Shown here: positions 1-7,748 of the stretch, piece after piece
Numbering within the stretch: position 1 is the first letter of the stretch
Layout of the letters: every line of letters starts with the position of its first letter
NCBI GenBank assembly: GCA_018263355.1
Contig: JAANXH010000045.1
Coordinates: 1-51,237 of the forward strand
From: Candidatus Woesearchaeota archaeon
Lineage (GTDB): Archaea; Nanobdellota; Nanobdellia; Woesearchaeales; JAGVZT01
Length of the DNA: 51,237 bases
Direction: 5' to 3'
Translations under genes and position numbers: made by a program
The notes under the pieces: model-generated
Databases searched by the model: none
Seen by the model: the letters and a program-made list of their open reading frames with translations, nothing else
What the model was told of the DNA's origin: nothing

Positions 1-176
1 ACATTTTCAAGTTCCGAAAAAGTGGTAGTCAAAGCAGAGGCGACAATACCCCACATCATGTCACTAACGTTCCTGACCTTAAGCATAGCTTAAGGCTTTA
101 TTGTGGGGATCGGTGCTTTTAGGCACCCACCGAACACAGTGACTGTGAGCCTCTGCACCACTTTTTAGTTATTTTA
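1..176 (+). ncRNA. Family A structured element, copy A1 (5' end may lie outside window)
   Basis: Non-coding and strongly self-complementary. AAGTGGT (20-26) pairs with ACCACTT (157-163), and after a bulge GCAGAGGC (34-41) pairs with GCCTCTGC (149-156). Inside are CCCCACA/TGTGGGG, a CCTTAAG/CTTAAGG hairpin, a GGTGC/GCACC hairpin and CACAG-TGA-CTGTG. Bases 1-176 match 2344-2519 with about five substitutions, and identity runs to base 1, so the repeat probably continues upstream of the window. It contains TCACTAACGTTCCTGA, shared with copies A2, A3 and the island at 2.08 kb. I do not recognise it as RNase P, SRP RNA, 5S or a known riboswitch. The + orientation is inferred from the T-run after the closing helix. 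Confidence 0.6.
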
Positions 177-185
177 CTATTAATT

Positions 186-356
186 ATGATTATATCTACT
201 GGATGCGGGACAGATTCTAACCATAGTTTAACTGAAACAGATACTAACTCACTTGAAGGTTCTTGCATTAGTGGTGGTTGATGCACTTCTCCTGGATGTG
301 GTCAGTGGATAGACCAAAACAAAGATGGTGCTTGTGACAGAGGTATAAAAACATAA
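186..356 (+). pseudogene. Lipoprotein gene remnant with in-frame TGA
   Basis: One reading frame runs from ATG 186 to TAA 354-356 and is broken only by TGA at 279-281. Before the TGA it encodes a hydrophobic stretch ending in a lipobox-like ISTGC, then an acidic Thr/Ser-rich segment. After the TGA it continues in the same frame with CTSPGCGQW and DQNKDGACDRG, a typical Asp-rich secreted-protein motif. The open frame also reaches upstream into element A1 (...FLVILLLI), so the original signal peptide appears to start inside the repeat with no usable start codon. TGG to TGA is the simplest change. Probably a truncated, inactivated surface lipoprotein gene whose 5' end was replaced by the family A element. 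Confidence 0.5.
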
Positions 357-381
357 ATACTAATTTTTATTGTTTAAAAAA

Positions 382-1617
382 TTAGTTTCTATTGTTATGT
401 TTTTTGTGTTTTTTTCTGCGTCTGTTTTTATGTCTTTTATGCCTTCGCCTTTTTTTGTGATGATGTCTTCTACCTCGTCTCCTATTTGGAACCCATCTAA
501 CTTTTCTTCTTTTGACTTGTGGCATTTGTTCTTTTTTAATATCTAAAGAAAAATCCCTAAGGATTCTAGAAAAACTCCTGTGGTCTCTTTCTGCCAGCAA
601 TGTGATTGCTTTTCCTTTTTCCCCTGCACGAGCAGTTCTCCCGATTCTATGAACGTATCTTTTACTTTCTCTTGGAAGATCATAATTATATACATGAGTT
701 ATATCATCTATATCTAAACCTCGAGCTGCAACATCTGTGCATACTAAAACATTCACTCTTTGGCTTTTAAAGCTTCTCATTGTTCTTTCACGTTTTGCTT
801 GTGAATACCCCCCATGGATTGCTATTGCATTTATTCCATAAGATTTAAGATTTTTGCTGATAAAATCAACTGTTTTTCTGGTATTACAAAATACCATTAC
901 TAACTCTGCGTCTTCATGCTCCAATAAATGGACAAGTAATGAGAATTTTAGATTTTTTGGCACATCAATATATGATTGTTTTAAATCTCTTGGATCTACC
1001 AAAGGTGTTCCAGATATCTTTACCTGATGGTCCATATATTTTTTTGCAAGTCTGCTAATTTCTGGCCTAATTGTTGCACTAAATAGCAGTGTTTGCCGAT
1101 CTTTTGGACACTTGCAAATTATTTGCTCTACATCATCAATAAATCCCATGTCAAGCATCCGGTCAGCTTCATCCAAAACTACAATATTTACATAGTCTAA
1201 ATTCATAGTTCTTCTTTGAAGATGATCGAGTGTTCTTCCAGGTGTTCCCACAACTATATCTGTTCCTTTTAGTTTATGAATCTGCCTGTTAATTGAAACA
1301 CCACCATAAACTGGCAGTACTTTTAATCCTGAGAACTTGGATAGTTTTCTTATTGCTTTTGCAACCTGATTTGCTAGTTCTCTGGTTGGAACAAGAATTA
1401 TTGCCTGCACCCCATTTCCTTTTTCGCATTTGTTAATTACTCCTGATGCAAATGCAAGTGTTTTACCAGATCCAGTTGCTGATCCAGCAATTACATCGTT
1501 TCCTTGCATAATCTCTGGAATTGATTTTTCCTGTATTAATGTTGGTTTTTCAAAACCTAATTTATTTATTGATTTGAGCATAGGTTTACATACTCCTAAT
1601 TGTTTAAATGTTTTCAT
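382..1617 (-). CDS. DEAD-box ATP-dependent RNA helicase
   Basis: 411 aa RNA helicase of superfamily 2, expected to unwind RNA duplexes in ribosome assembly, decay or cold adaptation. Motifs in order: Q-motif (PTLIQ, about 25-29), motif I SATGSGKT (46-53), PTRELA (77-82), a GG motif, TPGR (125-128), DEAD (149-152), SAT (about 182), and in the second RecA lobe ARGLD and HRIGRTARAG. The C-terminus is an extremely basic Arg/His/Lys tail of about 40 residues, common in bacterial CsdA/RhlE-type and DPANN helicases and probably non-specific RNA binding. All catalytic motifs are intact. It is a single gene, transcribed away from the structured-RNA island. A cold-shock role is inference, supported loosely by the csp gene at 11.3 kb. 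Confidence 0.96.
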   Translation of the reverse strand: MKTFKQLGVCKPMLKSINKLGFEKPTLIQEKSIPEIMQGNDVIAGSATGSGKTLAFASGVINKCEKGNGVQAIILVPTRELANQVAKAIRKLSKFSGLKVLPVYGGVSINRQIHKLKGTDIVVGTPGRTLDHLQRRTMNLDYVNIVVLDEADRMLDMGFIDDVEQIICKCPKDRQTLLFSATIRPEISRLAKKYMDHQVKISGTPLVDPRDLKQSYIDVPKNLKFSLLVHLLEHEDAELVMVFCNTRKTVDFISKNLKSYGINAIAIHGGYSQAKRERTMRSFKSQRVNVLVCTDVAARGLDIDDITHVYNYDLPRESKRYVHRIGRTARAGEKGKAITLLAERDHRSFSRILRDFSLDIKKEQMPQVKRRKVRWVPNRRRGRRHHHKKRRRHKRHKNRRRKKHKKHNNRN

Positions 1618-1919
1618 TTTTATCTTACCTCATTATGTTAAGAAAAAGTCAATTAAAATAATAATAATTTCAATGCTTTTTCTTTTCAACTATTCAGCCT
1701 TTGTACTTTAGATTATAAATCAACACATTTTAATGTATTTTCAGAAAAAGCACATTGCTGTTTATTCTTTCTTTATTCTGATAACAAGAAGTAGCCTAAA
1801 GTTACTTATAAGTGTTTGGGTTTTATTACTGATTTTTAACAAAAATAAGTGATATTACGCTAAACAACATATATTTTTGTGTTTTAAATATAACTAGAAC
1901 AATATTACTGCATAACGAA

Positions 1920-2343
1920 AATCTGCGGTGAGGAGCAATCCCCATAATAAATTATGGGGTTTTTAACACTCCTCACTTTTACTTAGAATGCGTTGGGTCT
2001 AAATGTCAGGACTATTCGTCCTGATCATGCTCAGGAAGGTACGCTTCCCGACAGCCCCTGACTTATCTCACTAGCGTTCCTAACACATAAATCATAGATT
2101 TCTGACATTTAACCAGTAGCATTGTAATGCAGTCACTCCACACATTCGTGTTTTGTTCGGCATCCATAAGCTTTGCTTCTGGAGTCTGAAAAGCTATCGT
2201 AAGATAGCTGCCGAGTGAACAAAGTGAACGAATGCATCTGCTTGTCAAAGGGAAGAGTGCAAAAGCCCCCGCCTTTAGGCGATGGGATTAACTCTTCACA
2301 GCAGATTTTCTTTACATGCAGATTTTCTGACTGAAAATCTTTC
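1920..2343 (+). ncRNA. Hairpin-dense non-coding island upstream of copy A2
   Basis: About 420 nt without a credible ORF but packed with inverted repeats. GTGAGGAG/CTCCTCAC encloses CCCCATAA/TTATGGGG (1927-1976). A perfect 10-bp helix TAAATGTCAG/CTGACATTTA spans about 1999-2112 and encloses AGGAC-TATTC-GTCCT, a GGAAG/CTTCC hairpin and CACTAGCGTTCCTAA, a variant of the family A core motif. Further on are GCATTGTAATGC, TTTGTTCGGCA/TGCC...GAACAAA around two hairpins including AGCTATCGTAAGATAGCT, and GCCCCCGCCTTTAGGCGATG inside AAGAGT/ACTCTT. A TATA-like TTTAAATATAAC lies at about 1881-1892, so a transcript could begin near 1915 and run through copy A2 to the T-rich stretch after 2504. The last hairpin resembles the right end of IS200/IS605-TnpB elements, but no tnpA or tnpB is present. 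Confidence 0.5.
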
Positions 2344-2519
2344 ACATTTTCAAGTTCCGAAAAAGTGGTAGTCAAAGCAGAGGCGACAATACCCCACATC
2401 ATGTCACTAACGTTCCTGACCTTAGGCATAGCTTAAGGCTTTAGTGTGGGGATTGGTGCTTTTAGGCACCCACCGAACACAGTGACCGTGAGCCTCTGCA
2501 CCCCTTTTTAGTTATTTTA
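2344..2519 (+). ncRNA. Family A structured element, copy A2
   Basis: Direct repeat of 1-176 with about five substitutions. The GCAGAGGC/GCCTCTGC closing helix, the CCCCACA/TGTGGGG helix, the GGTGC/GCACC hairpin and the TCACTAACGTTCCTGA motif are kept; one outer-helix position (A to C) is lost compared with A1. It follows the hairpin island without a break and is followed by T-rich sequence. The two ORF-track entries here on the minus strand are shadows of this repeat. Confidence 0.6.
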
Positions 2520-2588
2520 TTTTTTCTTAGAATAAATATTCTTGGTTTTAAAAAGGTATCAAAGTTTTTTTATTCAGATAAATTAGAT

Positions 2589-2885
2589 CTATTTTTTCTT
2601 TTTCTTCTTTTTGGACTTCTTCTTACTTTTCTTTTTCTTTTTTGATTTCTTTTTCTTTGATTTACTCTTCTTACTTTTCTTTTTTTTCTTTTCTTCGTTA
2701 TCCTTGTTTATTCTATAGTCATGGTCATACTTTTTGTAGCATTTTTTGCAATATAGTTTTGCATGGTATTTTGATGTGTAATAATCAGATTTTTTATTTA
2801 CTGTGAATGTTTTTCCACAAACTATACATTTTGCTCTTCTTTTAAAGCATTTCCCATTATCGTTTTTTTTTATTTTAGCATGCAT
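2589..2885 (-). CDS. Small zinc-ribbon protein with poly-lysine tail
   Basis: About 98 aa. The N-terminal half has two Cys pairs (CIVCGKTF and CKKC about 30 residues apart), which would bind one zinc. The last third is almost pure Lys/Ser (KKKKSKK runs), like eukaryotic H1-type or other unstructured nucleic-acid-binding tails. ATG at 2885 is preferred, but an upstream TTG at 2894 sits at better spacing from GAGAGG and could be the real start. It overlaps the end of the upstream small gene, so the two are probably cotranscribed. Function not recognised; nucleic-acid binding is inferred from charge and zinc motif. Confidence 0.7.
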   Translation of the reverse strand: MHAKIKKNDNGKCFKRRAKCIVCGKTFTVNKKSDYYTSKYHAKLYCKKCYKKYDHDYRINKDNEEKKKKKSKKSKSKKKKSKKKKKSKKKSKKKKKKK

Positions 2886-3060
2886 TTTTTTCAAAAAACC
2901 TCTCTTTTGCTTCTAAGAAAGTCATAGACCTTTGTATTTTCTGTTCTTTTCCTAAAACCTGTACTTTCTCTATTATGTACTGGTTCCACATTAGATTCAA
3001 TATGCTTTCTTCCTCTTCTTTGTTAACTGTTTTGTCAATGTGTTTTAAGTTTTGTTTCAT
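2875..3060 (-). CDS. Small hypothetical helical protein
   Basis: 61 aa, charged and predicted helical, with no Cys and no membrane segment. It overlaps the following zinc-ribbon gene by 11 to 20 nt, an operon-like arrangement that supports coding. A TATA-like TTAAATAATATTAATA lies just upstream on this strand. The C-terminal FLEAKERFFEKN is amphipathic. I do not recognise a family; it may be a partner of the zinc-ribbon protein. Confidence 0.55.
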   Translation of the reverse strand: MKQNLKHIDKTVNKEEEESILNLMWNQYIIEKVQVLGKEQKIQRSMTFLEAKERFFEKNAC

Positions 3061-3259
3061 TGTAAAAATAAGTATTAATATTATTTAATTGGGTAAGATG
3101 CTTATGCAAGAACACATAATTTAAGTTGTGCCCCAATATAATATTAAAGGAGAGCTTTATTTATAAGTGTTTTGGACTTTGTTTAGTTTTGGACTTTGTT
3201 TATAAAGCAATTTTTCTATATATCCTAAAATCAAATTGTGTTTAACAGATAAACAGAAT
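3061..3259. other. Intergenic stretch with a tandem 16-bp repeat
   Basis: About 200 nt between the MscS gene and the small helical gene. It holds two adjacent copies of TTTTGGACTTTGTTTA (about 3170-3202, period 17) and AT-rich promoter sequence. No ORF or stable hairpin seen. The tandem repeat could be a regulator binding site. Confidence 0.4.
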
Positions 3260-4315
3260 CTATTTTTCAACTAGAATTGTTTGGGTTGGATATGGCATTT
3301 CTATCTTTTGTTTATTAAATTCACGCAGGATACCTAGGTTAATTTTCTCATGAACTCTTCTGTATAATCCAAAATCTTTATCTTGTATATGATAAACTAC
3401 TTTGTAATTTATGCTAAAGTCTCCAATTTCAGATAAATGCGTTCTAGTATGTTCAGTTTTATCAATTCCTGAAATTATTTTTTCAACAATTTTCGGAATT
3501 TTTTTAAGTTTAGCATCTGATGTTTCACTAGCCACAGCAAATTCAAATGAAACTCTTCTTTTATCCATTTTTTTGTAATTGTGGATTCTAGTCTCTGTTA
3601 GTTCCTTGTTTGATACAACTAGTTCTTCTCCTCTTAATGTTTTAATTCTTGTTGATTTTATCCCTATTTTTTTTACTGTTCCACTGTCATCACCAATAAC
3701 AATAAAATCTCCAATTGTAAATGGTTTGTCCAGGTTTATTGAAATTGATGCAAATAAATCTGCCAAAATATTTTGGAGAGCAAACGCCACAGCAATTCCT
3801 CCTATTCCTAGACCAGTAACAAGCCCGGTAACATTTACCCCAAGGTTTGACAATAAAAGAATAAAAGCCACAACCCAGACTACAAATATTGACAATTTTT
3901 TTATTAGGTTCACTGCTGCTGCATCTTCTGATTTTATTTTTCGGTTTTTGACAATTAATCTGTGTGCTGCATAATTAATAAACTCTTGAATTGCTTTTAC
4001 AGAATAATATATCACAGTTGTAATAACTAAGTATTTGAGAACAGTAGAAAATATATCTGTAACAGTTAAAAACTGAACTGAGATATACAAAGAAATTATT
4101 ACATATAATGGCCACTGTGTACTGTGAATAATATCCACTAATAAGTCGTCTGCATAAGTTTTTGTTTTTTTTGCGTATTTTCGTAACCTATTTAAAATTA
4201 TTATCTTAAATATGTACAACACTGCCAAACAGCTTAAAAATATACCTAAAAAGATTAAATATTCCTGAATTGTATTTTTCATATAACTTAATTCAAGTAT
4301 GTAACTAATATCCAT
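3260..4315 (-). CDS. Small-conductance mechanosensitive channel (MscS family)
   Basis: 351 aa membrane protein that should open under hypo-osmotic membrane tension and release solutes. The N-terminal third holds several hydrophobic helices. The pore-lining TM3 is visible as a Gly/Ala-rich segment (GLVTGLGIGGIAVAFALQN, about 165-185), followed by the family beta-domain with DKPFTIGDFI and a C-terminal alpha/beta domain ending in MPYPTQT, typical of the family. It is complete at both ends. A second, divergent MscS gene lies at 36.9 kb. Single-gene unit. Confidence 0.94.
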   Translation of the reverse strand: MDISYILELSYMKNTIQEYLIFLGIFLSCLAVLYIFKIIILNRLRKYAKKTKTYADDLLVDIIHSTQWPLYVIISLYISVQFLTVTDIFSTVLKYLVITTVIYYSVKAIQEFINYAAHRLIVKNRKIKSEDAAAVNLIKKLSIFVVWVVAFILLLSNLGVNVTGLVTGLGIGGIAVAFALQNILADLFASISINLDKPFTIGDFIVIGDDSGTVKKIGIKSTRIKTLRGEELVVSNKELTETRIHNYKKMDKRRVSFEFAVASETSDAKLKKIPKIVEKIISGIDKTEHTRTHLSEIGDFSINYKVVYHIQDKDFGLYRRVHEKINLGILREFNKQKIEMPYPTQTILVEK

Positions 4316-4469
4316 AAATACTATTGTTTAGAACTCATTTATATTTGTTTAGGATAACTATTGAGTACAAAATTGACTTATGAGGGAAATACTTAAAAAC
4401 ATCTGCTGCTTATTTTAATTATTACGTATGATGTATATAAGGAGTATTCTAACAACGAAGTGTTTTTAA

Positions 4470-6422
4470 ATGAAAATCTATTTTGCATCGCAGTCATTTT
4501 ACCCGCATATTGGTGGAGTTTCTACTTATTTGCTAAATCTGGCTAGAGAGTTAGTTAAAAAAGATAATGAAGTAGTTGAGGTTCACCTAAGACCTTCTGG
4601 AGAAGAGAATGCAGATGATATTAAAGGAATAGAGATTCATAGAGTTCCAAAAGAGCCTTTGGATAGAGAAATGCTTAAAAATTACAGCAAGTTCAAAGAA
4701 GCTATTTACAAAGAATGTCATACTGATAAGGGATCATTTACACAACCTGCAACAGAAATGCCAGGATATAATGATTATAATAAAATAAATATTGCTTTTG
4801 GTGAGGAAGTTCGCTCATTATTAGAGCATCATCCAGCAGAGATAGTGCATGTTCATGATTTTCAATTATTGTTTTTGTATAGGTATGTTCCTAGGGGAAC
4901 TCCACTTGTTTTAACATGGCATATCCCTTTTGACGAAAAGATCAGTGATAATTTAAAGGTGTTTTTAGTCAAACACCTTAATGAGTATGACAGAATTGTT
5001 TTTTCTTCCCAGGATTACCTAAATGCTGCTGTTAAAGCAGGGGTTGAATTTGAAAAGTGCAAAATAATTCATCCTATATGTAATACTGATCTATTTAAGA
5101 TAATGGATGTTGATAAAGGAAAGGTTAGAGAGGAATATAATATTGATAAAGATTGTAAAATGATCATGTGCGTGCAGAGGATTGATCCAAAAAGTGGTCA
5201 CGAACAGCTTGTTAGAGCTATGCCAAAGATTTTAAAACAAGGTGAAAATGCAAAGCTGGTTTTTGTGGGTGGTCAATCAATGAGCTCAAAGCTTTCAAAA
5301 TCCAGACAAGTATATGTTAAGAAAGTAATGGATCTGATAAAAGAACTTGATATTGAAGATAATGTTATATTCACAGGGAATATTGATTATCCGAAATTAC
5401 CAAAGTTGTATAATGCTGCTGATATTGTAGCACTTACTTCAAAAACAGAAGGATTTGGTCTGAGTGTGACTGAAGGGATGAGTTGTGGAAAACCAATTGT
5501 TGGAACCAGAGCAGGAGGGATTCCAATACAAGTCAAGGATGGGTTTAATGGCTATCTTGTTGATGTTGGTGATATTGACACAACTGCTCGCAGGATTAGT
5601 GCATTGCTCAAAAGTGACTCATTAAGAAAGCAAATTGGGAAAAATAGTCTGAGAACGGTCAATGAAAAGTTTAGTATGAATATTGGTATTGAAAAACATT
5701 TGATTATGTATTCACAGCTTATGAAAGAGAAACATGAGTCAAAACGTATTGAAGAGCTGGAATTAAAAAATATCAGGGGGTTTATTACTGATTTTGACAG
5801 AACTTTAACATCAGATGAGCCAGGAGATTTTACTTGGAGAACTTATTCAAAAATAAAGTCAATTAATGTCCCATTAATACTTGCCACAGGCAGAAGTTAT
5901 GGATATGTTAAAAACTTTTTATTTAATGAAAAAAAACAATGGGATGCTGTTGTGGCTGAGAATGGTGCAATAGTTTATTTTCCTAAATCTGGGAAAAAAA
6001 TAGTCAGCACTTCTGTACATATTAAAAAAATAAGAAAACTTTTTGAAAAACACAGACTGGAATTTACTGCAGGAGAAGTTGTTTTAAGCACTTCTATTGA
6101 AAATAAAGGCAGAATTGAAGAGTTATTGGGAGAGGATAAGGAATTTGTGGATCTTATAGTAAATGTAGATGAGGTTATGCTTTTGCCAAAAGGTGTAAAT
6201 AAAGGTTATGGAGCAGGTATTGCATTAAAAGAGCTTAGTATTGATCCAGAAAAAACAATTGTTGTTGGTGACTCTGATAATGATATTGATTTATTTAATG
6301 TTAATGGTTTTAAGATTGCAGTTGCAAATGCTTGTGAGAAATTAAAATTGCTGGCAGATGATGTAACAGAAAAATCCTATGTTGAGGGTGTTTTGGAGAT
6401 TATTGAAAAGATAAAACAATAA
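4470..6422 (+). CDS. GT4 glycosyltransferase fused to HAD-family phosphatase
   Basis: 650 aa bifunctional protein. Residues 1 to about 415 form a GT-B fold, GT4-type retaining glycosyltransferase: N-terminal HIGGVSTY loop, HVHDFQ, RIDPKSGHE at the start of the nucleotide-binding lobe and the EX7E-type segment SKTEGFGLSVTEGMSCGKP. Residues about 430-650 form a HAD phosphatase of the Cof/sucrose-phosphatase-like group: DFDRTLTSD (nucleophile Asp about 441), LATGR and GDSDNDIDLF (about 600). The pairing recalls sucrose-phosphate or mannosylglycerate systems, where a glycosyl-phosphate product is dephosphorylated, so a compatible solute or glycolipid is a reasonable guess; the donor and acceptor cannot be read. 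TATA-like GTATATAA lies about 30 nt before the ATG. Confidence 0.88.
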   Translation: MKIYFASQSFYPHIGGVSTYLLNLARELVKKDNEVVEVHLRPSGEENADDIKGIEIHRVPKEPLDREMLKNYSKFKEAIYKECHTDKGSFTQPATEMPGYNDYNKINIAFGEEVRSLLEHHPAEIVHVHDFQLLFLYRYVPRGTPLVLTWHIPFDEKISDNLKVFLVKHLNEYDRIVFSSQDYLNAAVKAGVEFEKCKIIHPICNTDLFKIMDVDKGKVREEYNIDKDCKMIMCVQRIDPKSGHEQLVRAMPKILKQGENAKLVFVGGQSMSSKLSKSRQVYVKKVMDLIKELDIEDNVIFTGNIDYPKLPKLYNAADIVALTSKTEGFGLSVTEGMSCGKPIVGTRAGGIPIQVKDGFNGYLVDVGDIDTTARRISALLKSDSLRKQIGKNSLRTVNEKFSMNIGIEKHLIMYSQLMKEKHESKRIEELELKNIRGFITDFDRTLTSDEPGDFTWRTYSKIKSINVPLILATGRSYGYVKNFLFNEKKQWDAVVAENGAIVYFPKSGKKIVSTSVHIKKIRKLFEKHRLEFTAGEVVLSTSIENKGRIEELLGEDKEFVDLIVNVDEVMLLPKGVNKGYGAGIALKELSIDPEKTIVVGDSDNDIDLFNVNGFKIAVANACEKLKLLADDVTEKSYVEGVLEIIEKIKQ

Positions 6423-6507
6423 TCAGAAACTTACATACTCTGGTTAGTTTCTATTAACAGGAATTTGTTTAGAAACTTTTATATAGCTTTTATTTAAAAG
6501 AATAATT

Positions 6508-6999
6508 GTGAAAATTCCAAAAGAGCTACGGGCTGCAGACTATGTTTCTGCAATTAATTGTGTTTGTGGTGTACTTTCAATTATTCTTTCAATTAAGGGA
6601 GATTATATTTATGCTGCACTGTTAATGGTTGCTTCTTTTATTGCTGATAGTCTGGATGGAAGATTTGCCAGAAGAGGCAGGCCTACTCGGTTTGGTAAAG
6701 AATTAGATTCTCTTTGTGATATTGTTTCTTTTTGCGTTGCTCCTATTGTTTTGTATTTGCATTTAATTGGTATAAACAAGCTGGGCATAATTATTTGTCC
6801 TTTGTTTGTTGTTTCTGGAACAATGAGATTGGCCAGATTTAATATTTCAAAAAGTAAAAACTATCGAGGATTACCTGTGACTACTAATGGTATATTTGTT
6901 CCTATTCTTGTTTTTTTAGGATTAGGACATTTACTTGTTTATTATTTTGCGTTGATGAGTGTACTTATGGTTAGCTCTTTTAAATTCAGGAAATTTTAG
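6508..6999 (+). CDS. CDP-alcohol phosphatidyltransferase (archaetidylserine-synthase-like)
   Basis: 163 aa integral membrane enzyme that would transfer serine or another polar alcohol onto CDP-archaeol in polar lipid synthesis. It carries the CDP-alcohol motif as DGRFARRGRPTRFGKELDS followed by D, with the four Asp in place; the AR-to-G spacing is seven residues rather than the usual eight. Several hydrophobic helices flank it. GTG start at 6508, with TTTTATATAG about 26 nt upstream, suggesting a leaderless transcript. Serine as substrate is inferred from the SLCDIVSFCVAP segment, which resembles PssA-type enzymes. It is shorter than many homologues, with only a brief C-terminal region. Confidence 0.85.
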   Translation: MKIPKELRAADYVSAINCVCGVLSIILSIKGDYIYAALLMVASFIADSLDGRFARRGRPTRFGKELDSLCDIVSFCVAPIVLYLHLIGINKLGIIICPLFVVSGTMRLARFNISKSKNYRGLPVTTNGIFVPILVFLGLGHLLVYYFALMSVLMVSSFKFRKF

Positions 7000-7064
7000 A
7001 TTTTAGGTTCAGACATCTATGGTTTTACATTAAATTTATATTGTGCACCTAATCAATAATATGT

Positions 7065-7748
7065 ATGCACCGTGTACAAAAGCTTTTGAGTAGGTATGGC
7101 TATTGCTCTAGAAGAAAGGGCGAAGAATTAATTAAAAAAGGAAGAGTCAGGGTTAATGATAGAGTTATTAAAATAGGAGATAAGGCTAGCAAAAAAGACA
7201 AGATTTATGTAGATAACAAATTGGTCAAAAAACAAAAGCTTCGTTATATTATGTTTAACAAACCTGTTGGTTGTGTAACTTCTCTTAAATCTGCTTATAA
7301 TGAGACTATTATGAAGTACATTGATGTAAAACAGAGAGTTTTTCCTGTTGGAAGGCTGGATTATGAAACATCTGGATTGTTAATTCTTACTAATGATGGT
7401 GATTTTGCTAATAGAATAATGCATCCAAGATATGAAGTAGATAAAACTTACTTGCTTGAGCTTAAAAAACAGATATCTAAAAAACAGATTCTGCAATTAG
7501 AAAAAGGAGTTGATGTTGGGGATTATACTACACATCCTGCTAAAGTTAAAAAAATAAATGACAAATCTATGGAGCTTACAATTCATGAAGGTAAGAAAAG
7601 GATTGTAAGAAAAATGCTGAAAGCACTGGGTAATAGGGTGGTATTTTTAAAGCGAGTGGGTATAGGAAAATTAAGATTAGGAAAATTAAGAGCTGGAGAG
7701 TACGTAGAATTAACAGAAAGAGAAAAGGAGTTAATTTATGAAGTATGA
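7065..7748 (+). CDS. RsuA/RluB-family pseudouridine synthase
   Basis: 227 aa. An S4 RNA-binding domain (about 1-60, YCSRRKGEELIKKGRVRVN) precedes a pseudouridine synthase catalytic domain with the family motif PVGRLDYETSGLLILTNDG (about 97-115), whose Asp is the catalytic nucleophile. It would isomerise specific uridines in rRNA. This family is typical of bacteria and unusual in most archaea, so acquisition by transfer, frequent in DPANN, is likely. The 3' end overlaps the next gene by 11 nt, indicating cotranscription. TATA-like TTTATATT lies 26 to 30 nt before the ATG. Confidence 0.93.
   Translation: MHRVQKLLSRYGYCSRRKGEELIKKGRVRVNDRVIKIGDKASKKDKIYVDNKLVKKQKLRYIMFNKPVGCVTSLKSAYNETIMKYIDVKQRVFPVGRLDYETSGLLILTNDGDFANRIMHPRYEVDKTYLLELKKQISKKQILQLEKGVDVGDYTTHPAKVKKINDKSMELTIHEGKKRIVRKMLKALGNRVVFLKRVGIGKLRLGKLRAGEYVELTEREKELIYEV

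Noticed and set aside
186-356. Selenocysteine or a genome-wide UGA=Trp code
   Set aside because: TGA ends several intact genes here (for example at 7748, 9237, 15428, 19626, 35530, 43320), TGG is used freely for Trp, and no SECIS-like element was identified.
2063-2429. Two minus-strand ORFs over the RNA island
   Set aside because: They cross the hairpins and the A2 repeat, have no promoter or ribosome-binding site and no protein-like composition.
1-2519. RNase P RNA, SRP RNA or 5S rRNA as identity of family A
   Set aside because: None of the conserved signatures I know for these RNAs (for example GAGGAAAGTCC or the SRP domain IV GGAAGG...AGCA core) is present, and multiple copies would be unexpected.
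3170-3202. Tandem TTTTGGACTTTGTTTA as an attachment site or mobile-element end
   Set aside because: The copies are adjacent with no intervening element and no integrase gene is present; a regulatory repeat or slippage is simpler.
3579-3974. 131-aa + strand ORF
   Set aside because: Antisense shadow of the MscS gene; similarly 37217-37843 is a shadow of the second MscS.
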